A stretch of 64,000 nucleotides of DNA from Pollutimonas sp963706785 (GCA_963706785.1 CAVPNJ010000004.1:1-64000), one strand, 5' to 3'. Shown: positions 1-10,151, counted from the first letter of the stretch. Notes: generated by a model not told the origin, from the sequence alone. Numbers and translations: made by a program.

Positions 1-1
1 A

Positions 2-514
2 TCGCTATTCGGACTGCTGTTTTGGGAGACTATTTTCACTGCCATTCCGGGCGCCTTCTTTCACCCATTCCAGCAGGCTCCAGCCGATTTGTTGAGCAAC
101 GACTTTTATACCTCCCGCCGCCTCCAATTCGACGCCGGTTTCAAGCAGTTGGATTCAGGGCAATACAAAGAAACGATCTTGCGCAACTTTGAGCGCAAGG
201 CGGGGCTGCAGTGCACCTTTGTCACGTGGGGGCTGCTTACACAAGAGCTCCTGGCGATGGCGTTGACATGCATACCAGCCGGCCACCTGTACATTGCCTT
301 CAACCGTTTGATGAAAGATATCCGCGCCAATAGGTCGGGCCTGCCCGACCTAATTCAGTTTTGGCCTGAAAGTCGGCGCTACAAAATGATAGAGGTCAAA
401 GGACCGGGCGACCGCTTGCAAGACAACCAGGTTCGATGGCTGGATTACTGTCATGCTCATCACATTCCCGTGGGGGTTTGTTATGTGCAGCGTCCATCGA
501 TGAGCGAACAATGA
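2..514 (+). CDS. VRR-NUC domain nuclease, 5' end cut by window edge
   Basis: The reading frame is open from the first bases of the window with no stop, so this is the C-terminal 170 residues of a longer protein; the in-frame TTG at 89 is not needed as a start. The visible part carries the VRR-NUC (PD-(D/E)XK) core: GLPDL at about residues 114-118, then IEVKGPGDRLQDNQ at about 130-143, which supplies the Asp, Glu-x-Lys and Gln residues of the active site. The family includes FAN1-like structure-specific nucleases that act on DNA flaps and crosslinks. The stop overlaps the ATG of the following helicase gene by four bases (ATGA, 511-514), so the two are co-transcribed and probably act together. 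The family call is firm. The repair role is inference. Confidence 0.85.
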   Translation, partial: SLFGLLFWETIFTAIPGAFFHPFQQAPADLLSNDFYTSRRLQFDAGFKQLDSGQYKETILRNFERKAGLQCTFVTWGLLTQELLAMALTCIPAGHLYIAFNRLMKDIRANRSGLPDLIQFWPESRRYKMIEVKGPGDRLQDNQVRWLDYCHAHHIPVGVCYVQRPSMSEQ

Positions 515-2830
515 AATACACAGTCTCCGTTCGTGCTTTGTGTGAGTTCACCGCCAAGAGCGGGGATCTTGATCTGCGCTTCACGCCGTCGCCCTCGGCT
601 CTAGGAGGGCATTGAAGGCCACGCCGCGGTCAGGGCCAAACGGTCTTCCGGGTACCAGTCCGAAATAAGCCTTTCGGGCGAATATAGAAACCTATTAGTC
701 AGAGGCCGCGCCGACGGATATGATCCCGCGCTGAACCAAGTCGAGGAAATCAAGACTTTCAGAGGCCTGTTGGAAGCCATGCCTGCAAACCACCGTGCCT
801 TGCACTGGGCCCAAGCAAAAGTTTATGGGCATCTGCTATGCGCATCGCGGGACATTCCGGAAATCCAGGTCGCGCTGGTCTATTACGACATCGTTCAACG
901 TAAGGAAACCCTTTTCGTCCAGACATGCAAGGCAGAGGTACTAGAAGCGTTTTTTAATCAGCGTGCTGATCAATTCATAGATTGGGCCGAACAAGAGGTT
1001 AGCCATCGCATTGAGCGCGATCGCGAGCTTCAGGCCTTGCCTTTCCCGCACCAGGCGTTTCGCCGCGGCCAAAGGCAACTCTCCGAGACCGTGTACAAAG
1101 CGGCTCGACAAGAGCGTTGCCTGATGGCGCAAGCACCGACAGGAATCGGAAAAACCATAGGCACCCTATTTCCTTTATTGAAAGCCTGCCCCACCGCAAG
1201 CCTCGACAAAATATTCTTTCTGACGGCCAAGACGTCCGGCCGGCAGCTGGCACTGGACGCGCTCGCCACCATCGGTAACAAGCTAAAAAAGCCAGCCCTG
1301 CTACGGGTACTGGAACTTACCTCCAAGGACAAGACTTGTGAGCATCCCGATAAAGCTTGTCACGGAGAGTCCTGCGCGCTGGCTAAAGGTTTTTATGATC
1401 GCTTACCGGTAGCGCGCCTGGCTGCCGTAAACGCAGCCAGGCTCGATAAGACCGCGTTGCGTCAAATCGCCCTTGAGCACCAAGTCTGCCCCTATTGGCT
1501 GGGACAGGAACTTGCAAAATGGAGCGACGCAATTGTCGGTGACTACAATTACTTTTTTGACAGCTCGGCCTCGCTGTACAGCCTTACAACGAACAATCAA
1601 TGGCGAGTGGGCATACTGGTCGATGAAGCGCACAATTTACTAGAGCGGGCACGCAAGATGTACAGCGCCGAGCTCAATGAATACGATTTGAGTGCATTAC
1701 GGCGAACTGCCCCGCCTGCCCTAAGAAAAACCTTGAATAGCCTGGCACGGTCGTGGCGCGAAGTTGGCCGCGATCAAGTTGTGACCTATCAAGCTTACGA
1801 TAATATTCCAGCAAAATTTCACGCCGCGTTGCTAAGAGCCAGTGTCGTCATAACGGATTATCTTGCGGAAAATCCACATGAGGTCAACGCATCACTTCAG
1901 CGTTTGAACTTCGACGTCTTGCACTTTCTGCGACTGACCGAAGTTTTCGGCTCGCATTCCGTCTTCGACATCAGCCTACCGGCTTCCGCGTTGACATCCG
2001 ATCGTGGCGCTTCGGGTGCCAAGCTCTGCCTGCGCAACCTGATACCCGCCCCCTTCCTGGAAACGCGTTTTACTGCCAGTCAGGCTGTAACGCTGTTCTC
2101 TGCCACTTTAAGCCCCTGGGAGTTTTACCGCGATACGCTGGGTCTGCCAGACAATACTGCGTGGGTCGACGTCGCATCGCCCTTCGACGCCGAACAACTG
2201 AAGGTGCGCATTATTGAGCAAGTTTCCACACGGTACCACCATAGGGCTGAATCGCTTGCGCCCATCGCGCAGATTATGGGCAATCAGTATCTTGAGCAAC
2301 CCGGTAACTACCTGAGCTATTTCAGTAGCTTCCAGTACCTGCAGCAAGCTGTGGATGAGTTCACTCAACGGTTTCCGGACATACCGGTCTGGAGCCAGAT
2401 GCGCGGTATGAATGAAGCTGCGAAAGAACATTTCCTGGAACAATTCAAGGAAAACGGCAGCGGAATAGGGTTCGCCGTGTTAGGCGGGGCCTTCGCCGAA
2501 GGCATCGACCTACCGGGTAAACAATTAATCGGTGCCTTCGTATCTACGTTGGGCCTGCCGCAAGTGAACCCGGTAAACGAAAGGCTGAAGCAATGCATGA
2601 GCACCACGTTTGGACAGCGCTGCGGATATGACTACACCTACCTTTATCCCGGCATCCAGAAAGTGGTACAAGCTGCGGGCCGGGTAATACGCAGCACCAC
2701 GGATCGCGGGGTGCTTTACCTGATAGATGACCGATTTGCCCGCCCACAAGTACGTCGGCTATTTCCAGCTTGGTGGGAAGTACAACTGGCCCCGGTCCGA
2801 GCAATCCCAGCTGCCGCCTATTCTCAGTAA
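511..2830 (+). pseudogene. Cas4-like nuclease / XPD-DinG type helicase, frameshifted near 605
   Basis: Superfamily-2 Rad3/XPD-type DNA helicase. The gene starts at ATG 511, reads 30 codons, then hits TGA at 613-615. Removing one G in the GGAGGG stretch at 604-609 joins it to the frame that runs to 2830, giving about 772 residues. The N-terminal part has Cas4/RecB-like nuclease signatures: RADG (about 705-716), EEIKT (743-757) and QAKVY further on. The helicase part has Walker A APTGIGKT (about 1132-1155), a four-cysteine iron-sulfur pattern (CEHPDKAC..C, then VCPYW near 1487), DEAH at 1622-1633, and the C-terminal motifs GAFAEGIDLPG and QAAGRVIRS. Downstream of 605 everything is intact, so this is either a sequencing indel or a very recent lesion. 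If an internal start such as ATG 770-779 were used, the Cas4-like domain would be lost. Confidence 0.8.
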
Positions 2831-2939
2831 CACGCGCAGCTGATCTAACCGCGCTATGATCCTGCAATCCGTTGCGGGACGCCACGCATGCGGCAGGATC
2901 CCAGCACCATAAAAAAGAATACGAGACAAGGGTCAATAT

Positions 2940-4100
2940 ATGAAGCCGGCAATGGTACCGTGGGCGCTTTCCGGCGGGGCCGCTGTAGCGGTCGGTTTTG
3001 CACGCTTCGCCTATGCCTTGATCCTGCCGGCCATGAAGACCGATCTGGATTTGAACTATGCGCAAGCCGGCTGGCTGAATACCGCCAACGCGCTGGGCTA
3101 CTTACTCGGAGCCCTGCTTACGATTTTCTTTGTGGCGGGCCTGGGAAACCGACGGCTTTTTATTAGCGGACTGTGGCTTACCACGCTGGCATTGGTCTCA
3201 AATGGACTGACCCACGATTTTTACTTATTGACGCTATTCCGATTTCTGGCGGGCTTCGGTGCCGCAGGCGCGTTTATTTGCGGCGGCGTATTGTCGGGCG
3301 TGTTGGGAACCAGGGCCATCGTCATTTTTTTCAGTGGCGGCGGCTTCGGTATGCTGGTTAGCGGCGCCCTCCTTCCCTGGTTGTTCGATTATGGCGGCCC
3401 TGCCGCCTGGCCCTGGGCCTGGATTGCCATAGCGGCAGTATGCATTCCGCTATCACTGGCAGCCGTCAGCGCTTCGCGCGGTATTGCCGAACCCTCGTCC
3501 GCTGGCACTTCCGCGGCGTGGCCATGGCGACCATGCATATCGGAATTCACAGCGTACTTTCTGTTCGGCCTGGGCTATATCGCATACATGACGTTTATTG
3601 TTGCCTGGCTCAGCCTCAACCCTATGCAGACCATGTCAACGGCGGCCATGACGTCGATCATGTGGAGCTTATTGGGCATTATGACGCTGCTCGCCCCGCT
3701 GCTGTGGCAACGAATGTTTAACGGTCGCCATGATGGTCTGCCCATGGCTGCCTCCATGGCTGTATTGGCGGTGGGCGCAGCCCTACCCCTTGCCCTTCCG
3801 ACGATCATTGGCGTGTGGGCGTCGGCAGCGCTGGTAGGGTCCAGCGTATTCATGGTGCCTTCAGCAGCGACTGGCTTCGTAAAAACCAACCTGGCGAAAC
3901 CTGCCTGGGGCAGCGCACTGGCAGTTGCCACCAGCCTATTCGCCCTAGGTCAGACCATAGGCCCGGTCGCGGCCGGGTGGATCAGCGACTTATCTGGATC
4001 GCTTACCGCGGGATTGGCGGCATCGGCAGTAGTCCTGATCGCCGGCGCACTTGTAGCGTCGGTACAGAAGCCCTTGCGAAATGACCCGACAGAACGTTAA
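2940..4100 (+). CDS. YbfB/YjiJ-family MFS transporter
   Basis: Protein of 386 residues with about twelve hydrophobic segments, an inner-membrane transporter of the major facilitator superfamily. The N-terminal GGAAVAVGFARFAYALILP followed by the QAGWLNTANALGYLLGALL segment is typical of the YbfB/YjiJ subgroup, whose substrates are mostly unknown. ATG 2940 fits the first membrane segment directly. The gene stands alone: the helicase ends 109 bases upstream and the oppositely oriented SRPBCC gene overlaps its last bases (4097-4100). No regulator is adjacent. The family assignment is good and the substrate cannot be read from the sequence. Confidence 0.85.
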   Translation: MKPAMVPWALSGGAAVAVGFARFAYALILPAMKTDLDLNYAQAGWLNTANALGYLLGALLTIFFVAGLGNRRLFISGLWLTTLALVSNGLTHDFYLLTLFRFLAGFGAAGAFICGGVLSGVLGTRAIVIFFSGGGFGMLVSGALLPWLFDYGGPAAWPWAWIAIAAVCIPLSLAAVSASRGIAEPSSAGTSAAWPWRPCISEFTAYFLFGLGYIAYMTFIVAWLSLNPMQTMSTAAMTSIMWSLLGIMTLLAPLLWQRMFNGRHDGLPMAASMAVLAVGAALPLALPTIIGVWASAALVGSSVFMVPSAATGFVKTNLAKPAWGSALAVATSLFALGQTIGPVAAGWISDLSGSLTAGLAASAVVLIAGALVASVQKPLRNDPTER

Positions 4101-4531
4101 GCGAATTTTTCTTTCAGTGTATTCAATGCCGACTGAAATACTTGCTGACCAATAGTGTGTTCTAGTTCTCGCTCTCTGCCTGGTGAACATTCGAACTCAG
4201 CAGTCCATTCGATGAATGTCTGGTCATTGTCGGTGACGGGCAACAACTTGAAGGTCGCAACATAATGATTTACCCCTAAGGGGCTTTCAAGTATCGAATA
4301 GATGAAGGTGTAATCGTAGTCCGATAGAGCCAGTAATTGCTCACGTATCGTGCCGCCGTCCCTTAGCTTAAAGTTCCGCACGCACCCTATCTGGTCTGAC
4401 GGCACTTCCCCTTCTATCCTGCTGTGCACCACGAAAGACGTCCAACCGGGTAAGCCATTGAAATCTCGTACCTGCTCCCAGACCCTTTCGGCCGCTGCAT
4501 CAATAACAGCGCTGACATATACACGAACCAT
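4097..4531 (-). CDS. SRPBCC (polyketide cyclase/dehydrase-like) protein
   Basis: Protein of 144 residues with the START/Bet v1-like SRPBCC pattern: an N-terminal strand (VRVYVSAVIDA), an AAERVWEQVRDF helix, a central antiparallel sheet, and a long C-terminal helix ending QSALNTLKEKF. These domains bind hydrophobic ligands and some catalyse cyclisation or hydration. ATG 4531 is preferred over the GTG at 4537 because AAGGGG lies just upstream of it. The start sits two bases after the flotillin stop, so this is the last gene of the large minus-strand operon beginning at 16420. A ligand-binding role in that pathway is inference. It converges with the MFS gene and overlaps its end by four bases. 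Confidence 0.75.
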   Translation of the reverse strand: MVRVYVSAVIDAAAERVWEQVRDFNGLPGWTSFVVHSRIEGEVPSDQIGCVRNFKLRDGGTIREQLLALSDYDYTFIYSILESPLGVNHYVATFKLLPVTDNDQTFIEWTAEFECSPGRERELEHTIGQQVFQSALNTLKEKFA

Positions 4532-4533
4532 GG

Positions 4534-6229
4534 TCACCCCTTGTCTTTTTCTGCGGTGTTTTCGGCAATAACGGCCCCTGATAATGTCGACATTGCACTA
4601 TGGCTAAGTGCTTTGCCATCCAGTCCAATCTCCTTGAGCAGTTGGTCCACAATTGGCGCCTGAGCGCGATAACGCAGTGCCGAATTGACTATGCCCTCGG
4701 TGATCCCTCCTGCATCCGCCTCGTTGTTGAACGAACCGCCCAAACCGCCAAAGCCATCTAACTGCATGATCTTGATGCTCTCGATACGCTCCATCGGTTT
4801 GACCGATTCACGGACGATTCCCTCCATTTTTTCGACAACCTGCATACGCAATGCGGAAGTCCTCGCCTCGGGCGAAAGGACATTAGCGGCTTCATTCATC
4901 AGTCGCAGGCCTTCGGCTTCAATTTCCTGCCGAATGCGCGCGGCTCCCGCCCGAATTCTGACGGCATCGGCATCGGCTTCTGCCTGGGCTCTAACGGCCT
5001 TTCCACGGTCGGCACTAGCGGCACTCTCGGCTTCTGCTGCGGAACGCAACCTCAATGCGTCGCGATCGGCCGCCTGCTGAGCGCCTATTAAATCAATCTG
5101 TTTCCTACGTTCAGCCACTTCAACTTCGCGGGCCGAAAAAACTTTTTCCTCGGTCGCCACTGCCTCTGCGCGAGCAAGGTCGGCCGCAGTCTGGGCTTGA
5201 AATTGAGTTTTGGATTGCTGAGCCACTGCGATCGCGCGCTGTTGCTCCGCTAGCTCCAGCGCCTGTCGACGCTCAATCGTCGCCCCCTGAATTTCGCGTT
5301 CTTTCTGAATCCGTTCGCCCTCGATCAGCCTCTCGGATCGCAGGCGTGCCTGATCGATTGCTTCGCGTGACTCGATCTGTGCCCGCTCGGAATCGCGGTC
5401 TGACTCTGCGCGCTCGCGTGCCAGTTGCGCGCGCTGCTGCGCTCGAGCTATTTCCACCTCACGCTCCTGGGTCAGCCGGGCATATTCTGCTTCGCGGTCT
5501 ATAGTCAAAGATAATTTTTCCGCCTCGAGATTCTTAGTGCGGATCGAAATCATCGTATCCTGCTCGATGTCATTGCGCTGCTTCTTACGACGTTCGATCT
5601 GTTCGGTAAGGCGCGTCAACCCTTCGGCATCAAATTGGTTAGATGGATTGAAAAACTCCATGGATGTCTGATCCAGCTGAGTCAATGACGCGGCTTCCAG
5701 CTCGAGGCCATTTTTGGTCAGATCGTCCGCGACGGCGCTGCGGACGCGCCTTACGTATTCACCACGCTTCTCGTGAAGCTCTTCGATGCGTCATTTCCGC
5801 GGCGGCAGTGCGCAAGGCGTCAACAAACTTGCCTTCAATCAGTTCCTTGAGCTGCTCGGGCTCCATGCTGCGCTGGCCTAGTGTCTGCGCAGCGGTCGAC
5901 ACTGCGTCCGCTGTCGCCGCAACCCGCACGTAGAATTCGGCAATGATATCTACCCGCATGCGATCTTTAGTGATAAGGGCTTTGTCTCTGCCGCGCATCA
6001 CTTCTAGCCGTAAGGTGCTCATGTTAACGGGGATCACATCGTGCACAATCGGCAATACAAATGCGCCACCGTCAAGCACGACTTTCTGCCCGCCAAGTCC
6101 TGTACGCACGAAGGCACGCTCTTTCGACGAGCGTAAATAAAGCCAATGCAGTAACCACACACCGATGGCCAAAACGATGGCGATCGCAAGCAAACCGAGT
6201 AAAAACGTGCCGAATTCTGAACCCACCAT
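4534..6229 (-). pseudogene. Flotillin-family membrane protein, frameshifted near 5788
   Basis: Flotillins are membrane-anchored SPFH/band-7 proteins that organise membrane microdomains. The first part (6229 down to about 5790) has an N-terminal membrane helix, then the SPFH domain (RAFVRTGLGGQKVVLDGGAF; DRMRVDIIAEFYVRV). The second part is a long coiled coil rich in Glu/Arg/Ala (AQQRAQLARERAESDRDSER), then the flotillin C-terminal domain. The first frame stops just after AAAEMT. One surplus base in the stretch at 5785-5795 restores AAAEMTIEELHEKRGEYVRRV and joins the two parts into about 564 residues, the normal length. It starts 14 bases after the TIM-barrel gene and ends two bases before the SRPBCC start, so it belongs to the same operon. 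A flotillin in a catabolic operon is unusual. Confidence 0.8.
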
Positions 6230-6243
6230 GACGTGCCCCCCTG

Positions 6244-7074
6244 TTAACGCTGAATATTCTTAAAAGCGCGCGTGCGCTCGATAAGTGCTGTTTCGACGGG
6301 CAAACGCTCTAAGCTAGAGGCGCCATAAAAGCCATGACAAGAATGGCACCGATCAAGGATAAAGCTCGCGTCGTCGGGCGTGGCAATGGGGCCGCCATGG
6401 CATAGGACCATGATCTCGGGATTGACACTCCGAGCCGCCGCGGACCAGGCGTCAATACGGGCAGCGCAATCTGGAAGAGCCAGGGCTGTCTGGGCACCAA
6501 TTGCCCCGCCCGTAGTCAGCCCAAGGTGACAGACAATCATGTCAGCGCCTGCGCGCGCCATGTCGGCGGCATTGTCTTCGTTGAACACATAAGGGGTGGT
6601 GAGCAAATCCAGCTTGCCTGCTGCCCTTACCAGGTCAACTTCAAGACCGTAGCCCATACCGGTTTCCTCGAGATTGGCGCGAAAGGTGCCATCGATGAGG
6701 CCGACTGTCGGAAAGTTTTGGATCCCCGAGAATCCGGCTTCAACAAGTTCTTGCAGGAAACGATCAGGAATCATGAAAGGATCCGTACCATTCACACCCG
6801 CCAGGACTGGCGTGCGCTTAACTACTGGCAGGACCTCGCGAGCCATATCCATGACGATTTCGTTGGCATTCCCGTAGGCCAGCAAACCAGCCAGAGATCC
6901 TCGGCCCGCCATGCGATAGCGCCCGGAGTTATAAATGACGATAAGATCAATCCCCCCGGCTTCTTCGCATTTCGCAGACATGCCGGTGCCGGCTCCGCCG
7001 CCTATGATGGGTTCACCCCGCGCGATCATGCCGCGAAATTTTTCCAGAATTATGCTTCTTGCGATGCGTGCCAT
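6244..7074 (-). CDS. Phosphoenolpyruvate hydrolase-family TIM-barrel protein (Tm-1 partner)
   Basis: Protein of 276 residues. The opening IARGEPIIGGGAGTGMSAK, the IDLIVIYNSGRYRMAGRGS stretch and the late MVLCHGGPIATPDD segment are characteristic of the TIM-barrel family annotated as phosphoenolpyruvate hydrolase-like (PF09370). In plants this domain is the C-terminal half of the tomato Tm-1 protein, whose N-terminal half is the UPF0261 domain. Here the UPF0261 domain lies immediately upstream in the LivF fusion protein, 12 bases away. AAGGA precedes ATG 7074. The family's true reaction is not settled, so 'hydrolase' should be read as a name rather than a proven activity. No defects are seen. 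Confidence 0.8.
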   Translation of the reverse strand: MARIARSIILEKFRGMIARGEPIIGGGAGTGMSAKCEEAGGIDLIVIYNSGRYRMAGRGSLAGLLAYGNANEIVMDMAREVLPVVKRTPVLAGVNGTDPFMIPDRFLQELVEAGFSGIQNFPTVGLIDGTFRANLEETGMGYGLEVDLVRAAGKLDLLTTPYVFNEDNAADMARAGADMIVCHLGLTTGGAIGAQTALALPDCAARIDAWSAAARSVNPEIMVLCHGGPIATPDDASFILDRCHSCHGFYGASSLERLPVETALIERTRAFKNIQR

Positions 7075-7086
7075 GATGTTATTTCC

Positions 7087-9354
7087 TTATCTCGCAGCCC
7101 GGACGACCCCTGGTTCCGAGCGGGCAATTTCGTTGAAAGCCTGCACCAGCGCCTGGGCAAACCTTTGATCGTTGACGTCGTAGGGCAGCTTTATGAGCCT
7201 TCGATGTGCCGTAGTTTTGAAATTTTTTTCGATCGCTGCAAACAGGGCTTGATTCGCCAATTCGTCATGGAAGGGCTGGCCCGGCATATCGATAAGAGAT
7301 ACTCCTTTCTCCGGAATAAAGAAACGCACCTGACCTTCCATCAGGTTAAGTTTTTTGACAATGAACTCGCCGATTTTCTTGGACTCGCCGACGCTTGTGC
7401 GCATCAGCGTTACATTTTCATTATGTTGATAAAGCACCCGTTGACGATACTGCGATGGCACCGTATTTCGGCCATGGAAATTAACCATATCAAGCGCGCC
7501 GCAGGATCCTATATAAGGAATTTTTCGACGGACAATGGCGTCCAGTCGCTCATTGCCTGCAGAAAAGACCCCGCCCGCTATAAGATCCGCAATTTCCGTG
7601 GTTGAAATATCGATGACAGCATCCAGTAAGCCGGAGTCGACGAGCTTTTCCATGGCCTGCCCCCCTGTGCCGGTGGCGTGAAATACCAAGCAGTCATATT
7701 GGCCTTCCAAGGCCTTGCAAACAGACTGCACGCATGGAGTCGTGACACCGAACATGGTTAGCCCGATTGCTGGTTTAGACTCATCGACCTGGATCGGATG
7801 AGCCAGCATGCCCGCCAAGGCATGCGCTGCATTGCCCAATACACGGGCACTAATTCGGTTCAATCCGGAAATATCAGTTACCGAGTAGATCATGCAGATA
7901 TCGCTTTGGCCCACATACGGCTTAATGTCGCCGCTGGCGACTGTCGATATCATGACTTTCGGTATACCTACAGGCAACGCTCGCATGGCCGGCGTGACCA
8001 TTGCCGTCCCTCCGGAGCCGCCTGCCGATATGATGCCGCCCACATCACGCCGGCTATGCAGAAATAACTCGAAAGCCAGTGACATGGCAGACACTGCCAG
8101 GCCGCGGTCATTTACGAACACCGCAGACTCGCCCTCGGGATGGAAGCGGGCCACCTCACGCGGATGCACACTGGCAGAAGACACTCCGCCGCTCGTAGAC
8201 AAATCCACAGTGACAGTGCGCACACCGAGCTTATCGATGCAGCCGCGCAAATAAGAAAGCTCTCGACCTTTTGTGTCGAAGGTACCGACTACGTAGGCTG
8301 CCCGATCTAGTGCTGAGGCCACGGTCGCGTCAAAAATTCGCGCTTTTTCGAAGTTGCCATTACCGACTGCCGCTTTGGGCGCTACCTCAGCGCCGATGGT
8401 CCGGTATCCAGGCTTAAAAGAAGAAAGCGAGTCGGATCGATTGTCCCAACGTGTCATGCGTTCCGTATTTGAACTTTCGCCGGGTTCAGGAGGATCGCCC
8501 TTGCGCCTTATGGTAAACACTTCGATCGGGGCGAGATGGTCTTCGTCAGGAGCAGCCTGGGGCATCGGCCCCCGGGTACTGGTTTGTACGTCCTCCTGAG
8601 TCGCGTTGCGCACGCCAAGCAGACGCTGCTGTAATTCACGATCGGAACCCAATTCGGCGGCAGGCAAAACGCGAGCCACACGGCCATTAACCAGGACCGC
8701 CACGGTATCTGCAACATCAATGGCAACACCAAGATTCTGCTCGATCAGTAACACCGAGATGCCCGACTCTTTTGCCAGCCTCGCGAGCATGGAGGTAACT
8801 TGCTCGACAATGACTGGCGCTAGGCCTTCTGTTGGCTCATCCATTACCAGCAGTTTCGGGTTGAACAACAAGGCCCGACCGATAGCCAGCATTTGCTGCT
8901 CTCCCCCCGAGAGCTGCGCTCCACCATTGGATCTGCGTTCAGCCAGGCGAGGGAACAACTGATACACACGTTCTACTGTCCACTCTCCCGCGCGAGCTGT
9001 TTTGGCAGACAGTCTTAAATGTTCGTCCACGGTCAATGATGGCCAGACTCGACGGCCCTGCGGCACGTAAGCAATACCGGCATGAGTAATACGATGAGGC
9101 GACCATCCCAGGATTTCCGCGCCATTGAAACGGATGCTTCCTTTGGCAGGCACCAGGCCGGTCACCGCATTACACACCGATGTTTTGCCCATGCCATTCC
9201 TGCCGACCACTGCCAGCACGCCGCTCTCGAGCGTAAGAGTGACATCTTGCACGGCATGCGCCTGCCCGTAAAAGACGTCCAGGTTACGAATCTCGAGCAT
9301 CGGACCTGCGCCGCCATGCACAGGGGCTGTTCCACCTGGTTGCTTAATGGCCAT
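7087..9354 (-). CDS. LivF-type ABC ATPase fused to Tm-1-like (UPF0261) domain
   Basis: A single uninterrupted protein of about 755 residues with two units. Residues about 20-250 form a branched-chain-amino-acid-type ABC ATPase: Walker A GRNGMGKT, signature LSGGEQQM, Walker B LLVMDEPTEG. A proline- and charge-rich linker of about 80 residues follows. The remaining 400 residues form the UPF0261 / Tm-1-like ATP-binding domain (AAYVVGTFDTKGREL; GGIISAGGSGGTAMVTPAM; VFHATGTGGQAMEKL). ATG 9354 overlaps the livG stop by 11 bases; ATG 9300 (MLEIRNLD) is an alternative closer to ordinary LivF starts. LivF provides energy for import. The Tm-1-like domain, with its TIM-barrel partner next door, probably processes the imported compound. 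These are usually thought of as separate genes, so the fusion is notable. The linker has no leftover stop or start that would suggest a frameshift artefact. Confidence 0.8.
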   Translation of the reverse strand: MAIKQPGGTAPVHGGAGPMLEIRNLDVFYGQAHAVQDVTLTLESGVLAVVGRNGMGKTSVCNAVTGLVPAKGSIRFNGAEILGWSPHRITHAGIAYVPQGRRVWPSLTVDEHLRLSAKTARAGEWTVERVYQLFPRLAERRSNGGAQLSGGEQQMLAIGRALLFNPKLLVMDEPTEGLAPVIVEQVTSMLARLAKESGISVLLIEQNLGVAIDVADTVAVLVNGRVARVLPAAELGSDRELQQRLLGVRNATQEDVQTSTRGPMPQAAPDEDHLAPIEVFTIRRKGDPPEPGESSNTERMTRWDNRSDSLSSFKPGYRTIGAEVAPKAAVGNGNFEKARIFDATVASALDRAAYVVGTFDTKGRELSYLRGCIDKLGVRTVTVDLSTSGGVSSASVHPREVARFHPEGESAVFVNDRGLAVSAMSLAFELFLHSRRDVGGIISAGGSGGTAMVTPAMRALPVGIPKVMISTVASGDIKPYVGQSDICMIYSVTDISGLNRISARVLGNAAHALAGMLAHPIQVDESKPAIGLTMFGVTTPCVQSVCKALEGQYDCLVFHATGTGGQAMEKLVDSGLLDAVIDISTTEIADLIAGGVFSAGNERLDAIVRRKIPYIGSCGALDMVNFHGRNTVPSQYRQRVLYQHNENVTLMRTSVGESKKIGEFIVKKLNLMEGQVRFFIPEKGVSLIDMPGQPFHDELANQALFAAIEKNFKTTAHRRLIKLPYDVNDQRFAQALVQAFNEIARSEPGVVRAAR

Positions 9355-10132
9355 AGCCGTGTTCCCCCATATAAATGGCCTGGACCTCGGGATCCTTTTC
9401 GATTTCTTGCGGGGTTCCATGGCGCAATACGCGCCCGTTATGCATGACTGTCACGCGCTCTACCACCGAGAGCGCGATCTCCAGGTCATGCTCGATAATT
9501 ACATATCCAATGTGACGCGGTAGCTCGTTAAGCAAATTGACCAGTTCCCTGCGCTCCACAGGGGACAATCCCGCCGCGGGCTCATCGAACAAAATCAGTC
9601 GGGGAGCCCCGGCCAGAGCCATACCTATCTCGAGTTGTCGCTGCTGACCGTGGGATAACTCGGACACCCGTACTGCGGCCACATGAGAAAGACGCGCATG
9701 GTCCAGCAGATTACGAGTGGCAATCTTGCTGGAATCGTCAGCGGGTGGCCGGATAAAACTAAAGCGGCCGCGTGTAACGCCGCGCACCGCCAGAAAAAGG
9801 TTATCGTGAACCGACAAGTCGCGAAATAACAAGGACGACTGATAGGTGCGGCGCAATCCGCGGCGAATCCGCTCATGCACGGGAAGATGGGTGACGTCCT
9901 CGCCGAAAAGCAGCACTTGGCCGCTGCTTGACGAAACGTCACCCGTTATCGTGTTGAACAGCGTGGTCTTTCCCGCACCGTTAGAGCCCAGCACAGCGTA
10001 GCGCTGACTGGCGGCCACAGTAAAGCTGACATCATCGATGGCTTTCAATGCACCAAATGTGCGGGAAACGCCGTTCAGTTCCAGTGCATTGCCGGAACTG
10101 AACCCTGTTGCAACACGAGCAGTATTCATACG
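9344..10132 (-). CDS. livG: Branched-chain amino acid-type ABC transporter ATP-binding protein (LivG)
   Basis: Protein of 262 residues with Walker A LGSNGAGKTTLFN, signature LSHGQQRQLEIGMALAG, Walker B LILFDEPAAGLSP and the switch His in IIEHDLE. With LivF it forms the cytoplasmic motor of a HAAT-family importer. ATG 10132 gives the usual LivG length and lies 19 bases after the livK stop. The upstream ATG 10186 would overlap livK by 35 bases and add an 18-residue tail lacking similarity to the domain. The gene lies between livK and the livF fusion. The transported compound is unknown; the neighbouring hydrolases argue against a plain amino acid. Confidence 0.85.
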   Translation of the reverse strand, partial: RMNTARVATGFSSGNALELNGVSRTFGALKAIDDVSFTVAASQRYAVLGSNGAGKTTLFNTITGDVSSSSGQVLLFGEDVTHLPVHERIRRGLRRTYQSSLLFRDLSVHDNLFLAVRGVTRGRFSFIRPPADDSSKIATRNLLDHARLSHVAAVRVSELSHGQQRQLEIGMALAGAPRLILFDEPAAGLSPVERRELVNLLNELPRHIGYVIIEHDLEIALSVVERVTVMHNGRVLRHGTPQEIEKDPEVQAIYMGEHGYGH

Positions 10133-10151
10133 TTTATGCGTACCCAGGGAA

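Noticed and set aside
2544..3065. Minus-strand open frame of 173 codons across the helicase/MFS junction
   Set aside because: It overlaps the ends of two well-supported genes and has no domain signature.
6526..7605. Long open frame of 359 codons on the plus strand
   Set aside because: It lies opposite the Tm-1-like genes, which have clear domain motifs; the plus-strand product has no recognisable domain.
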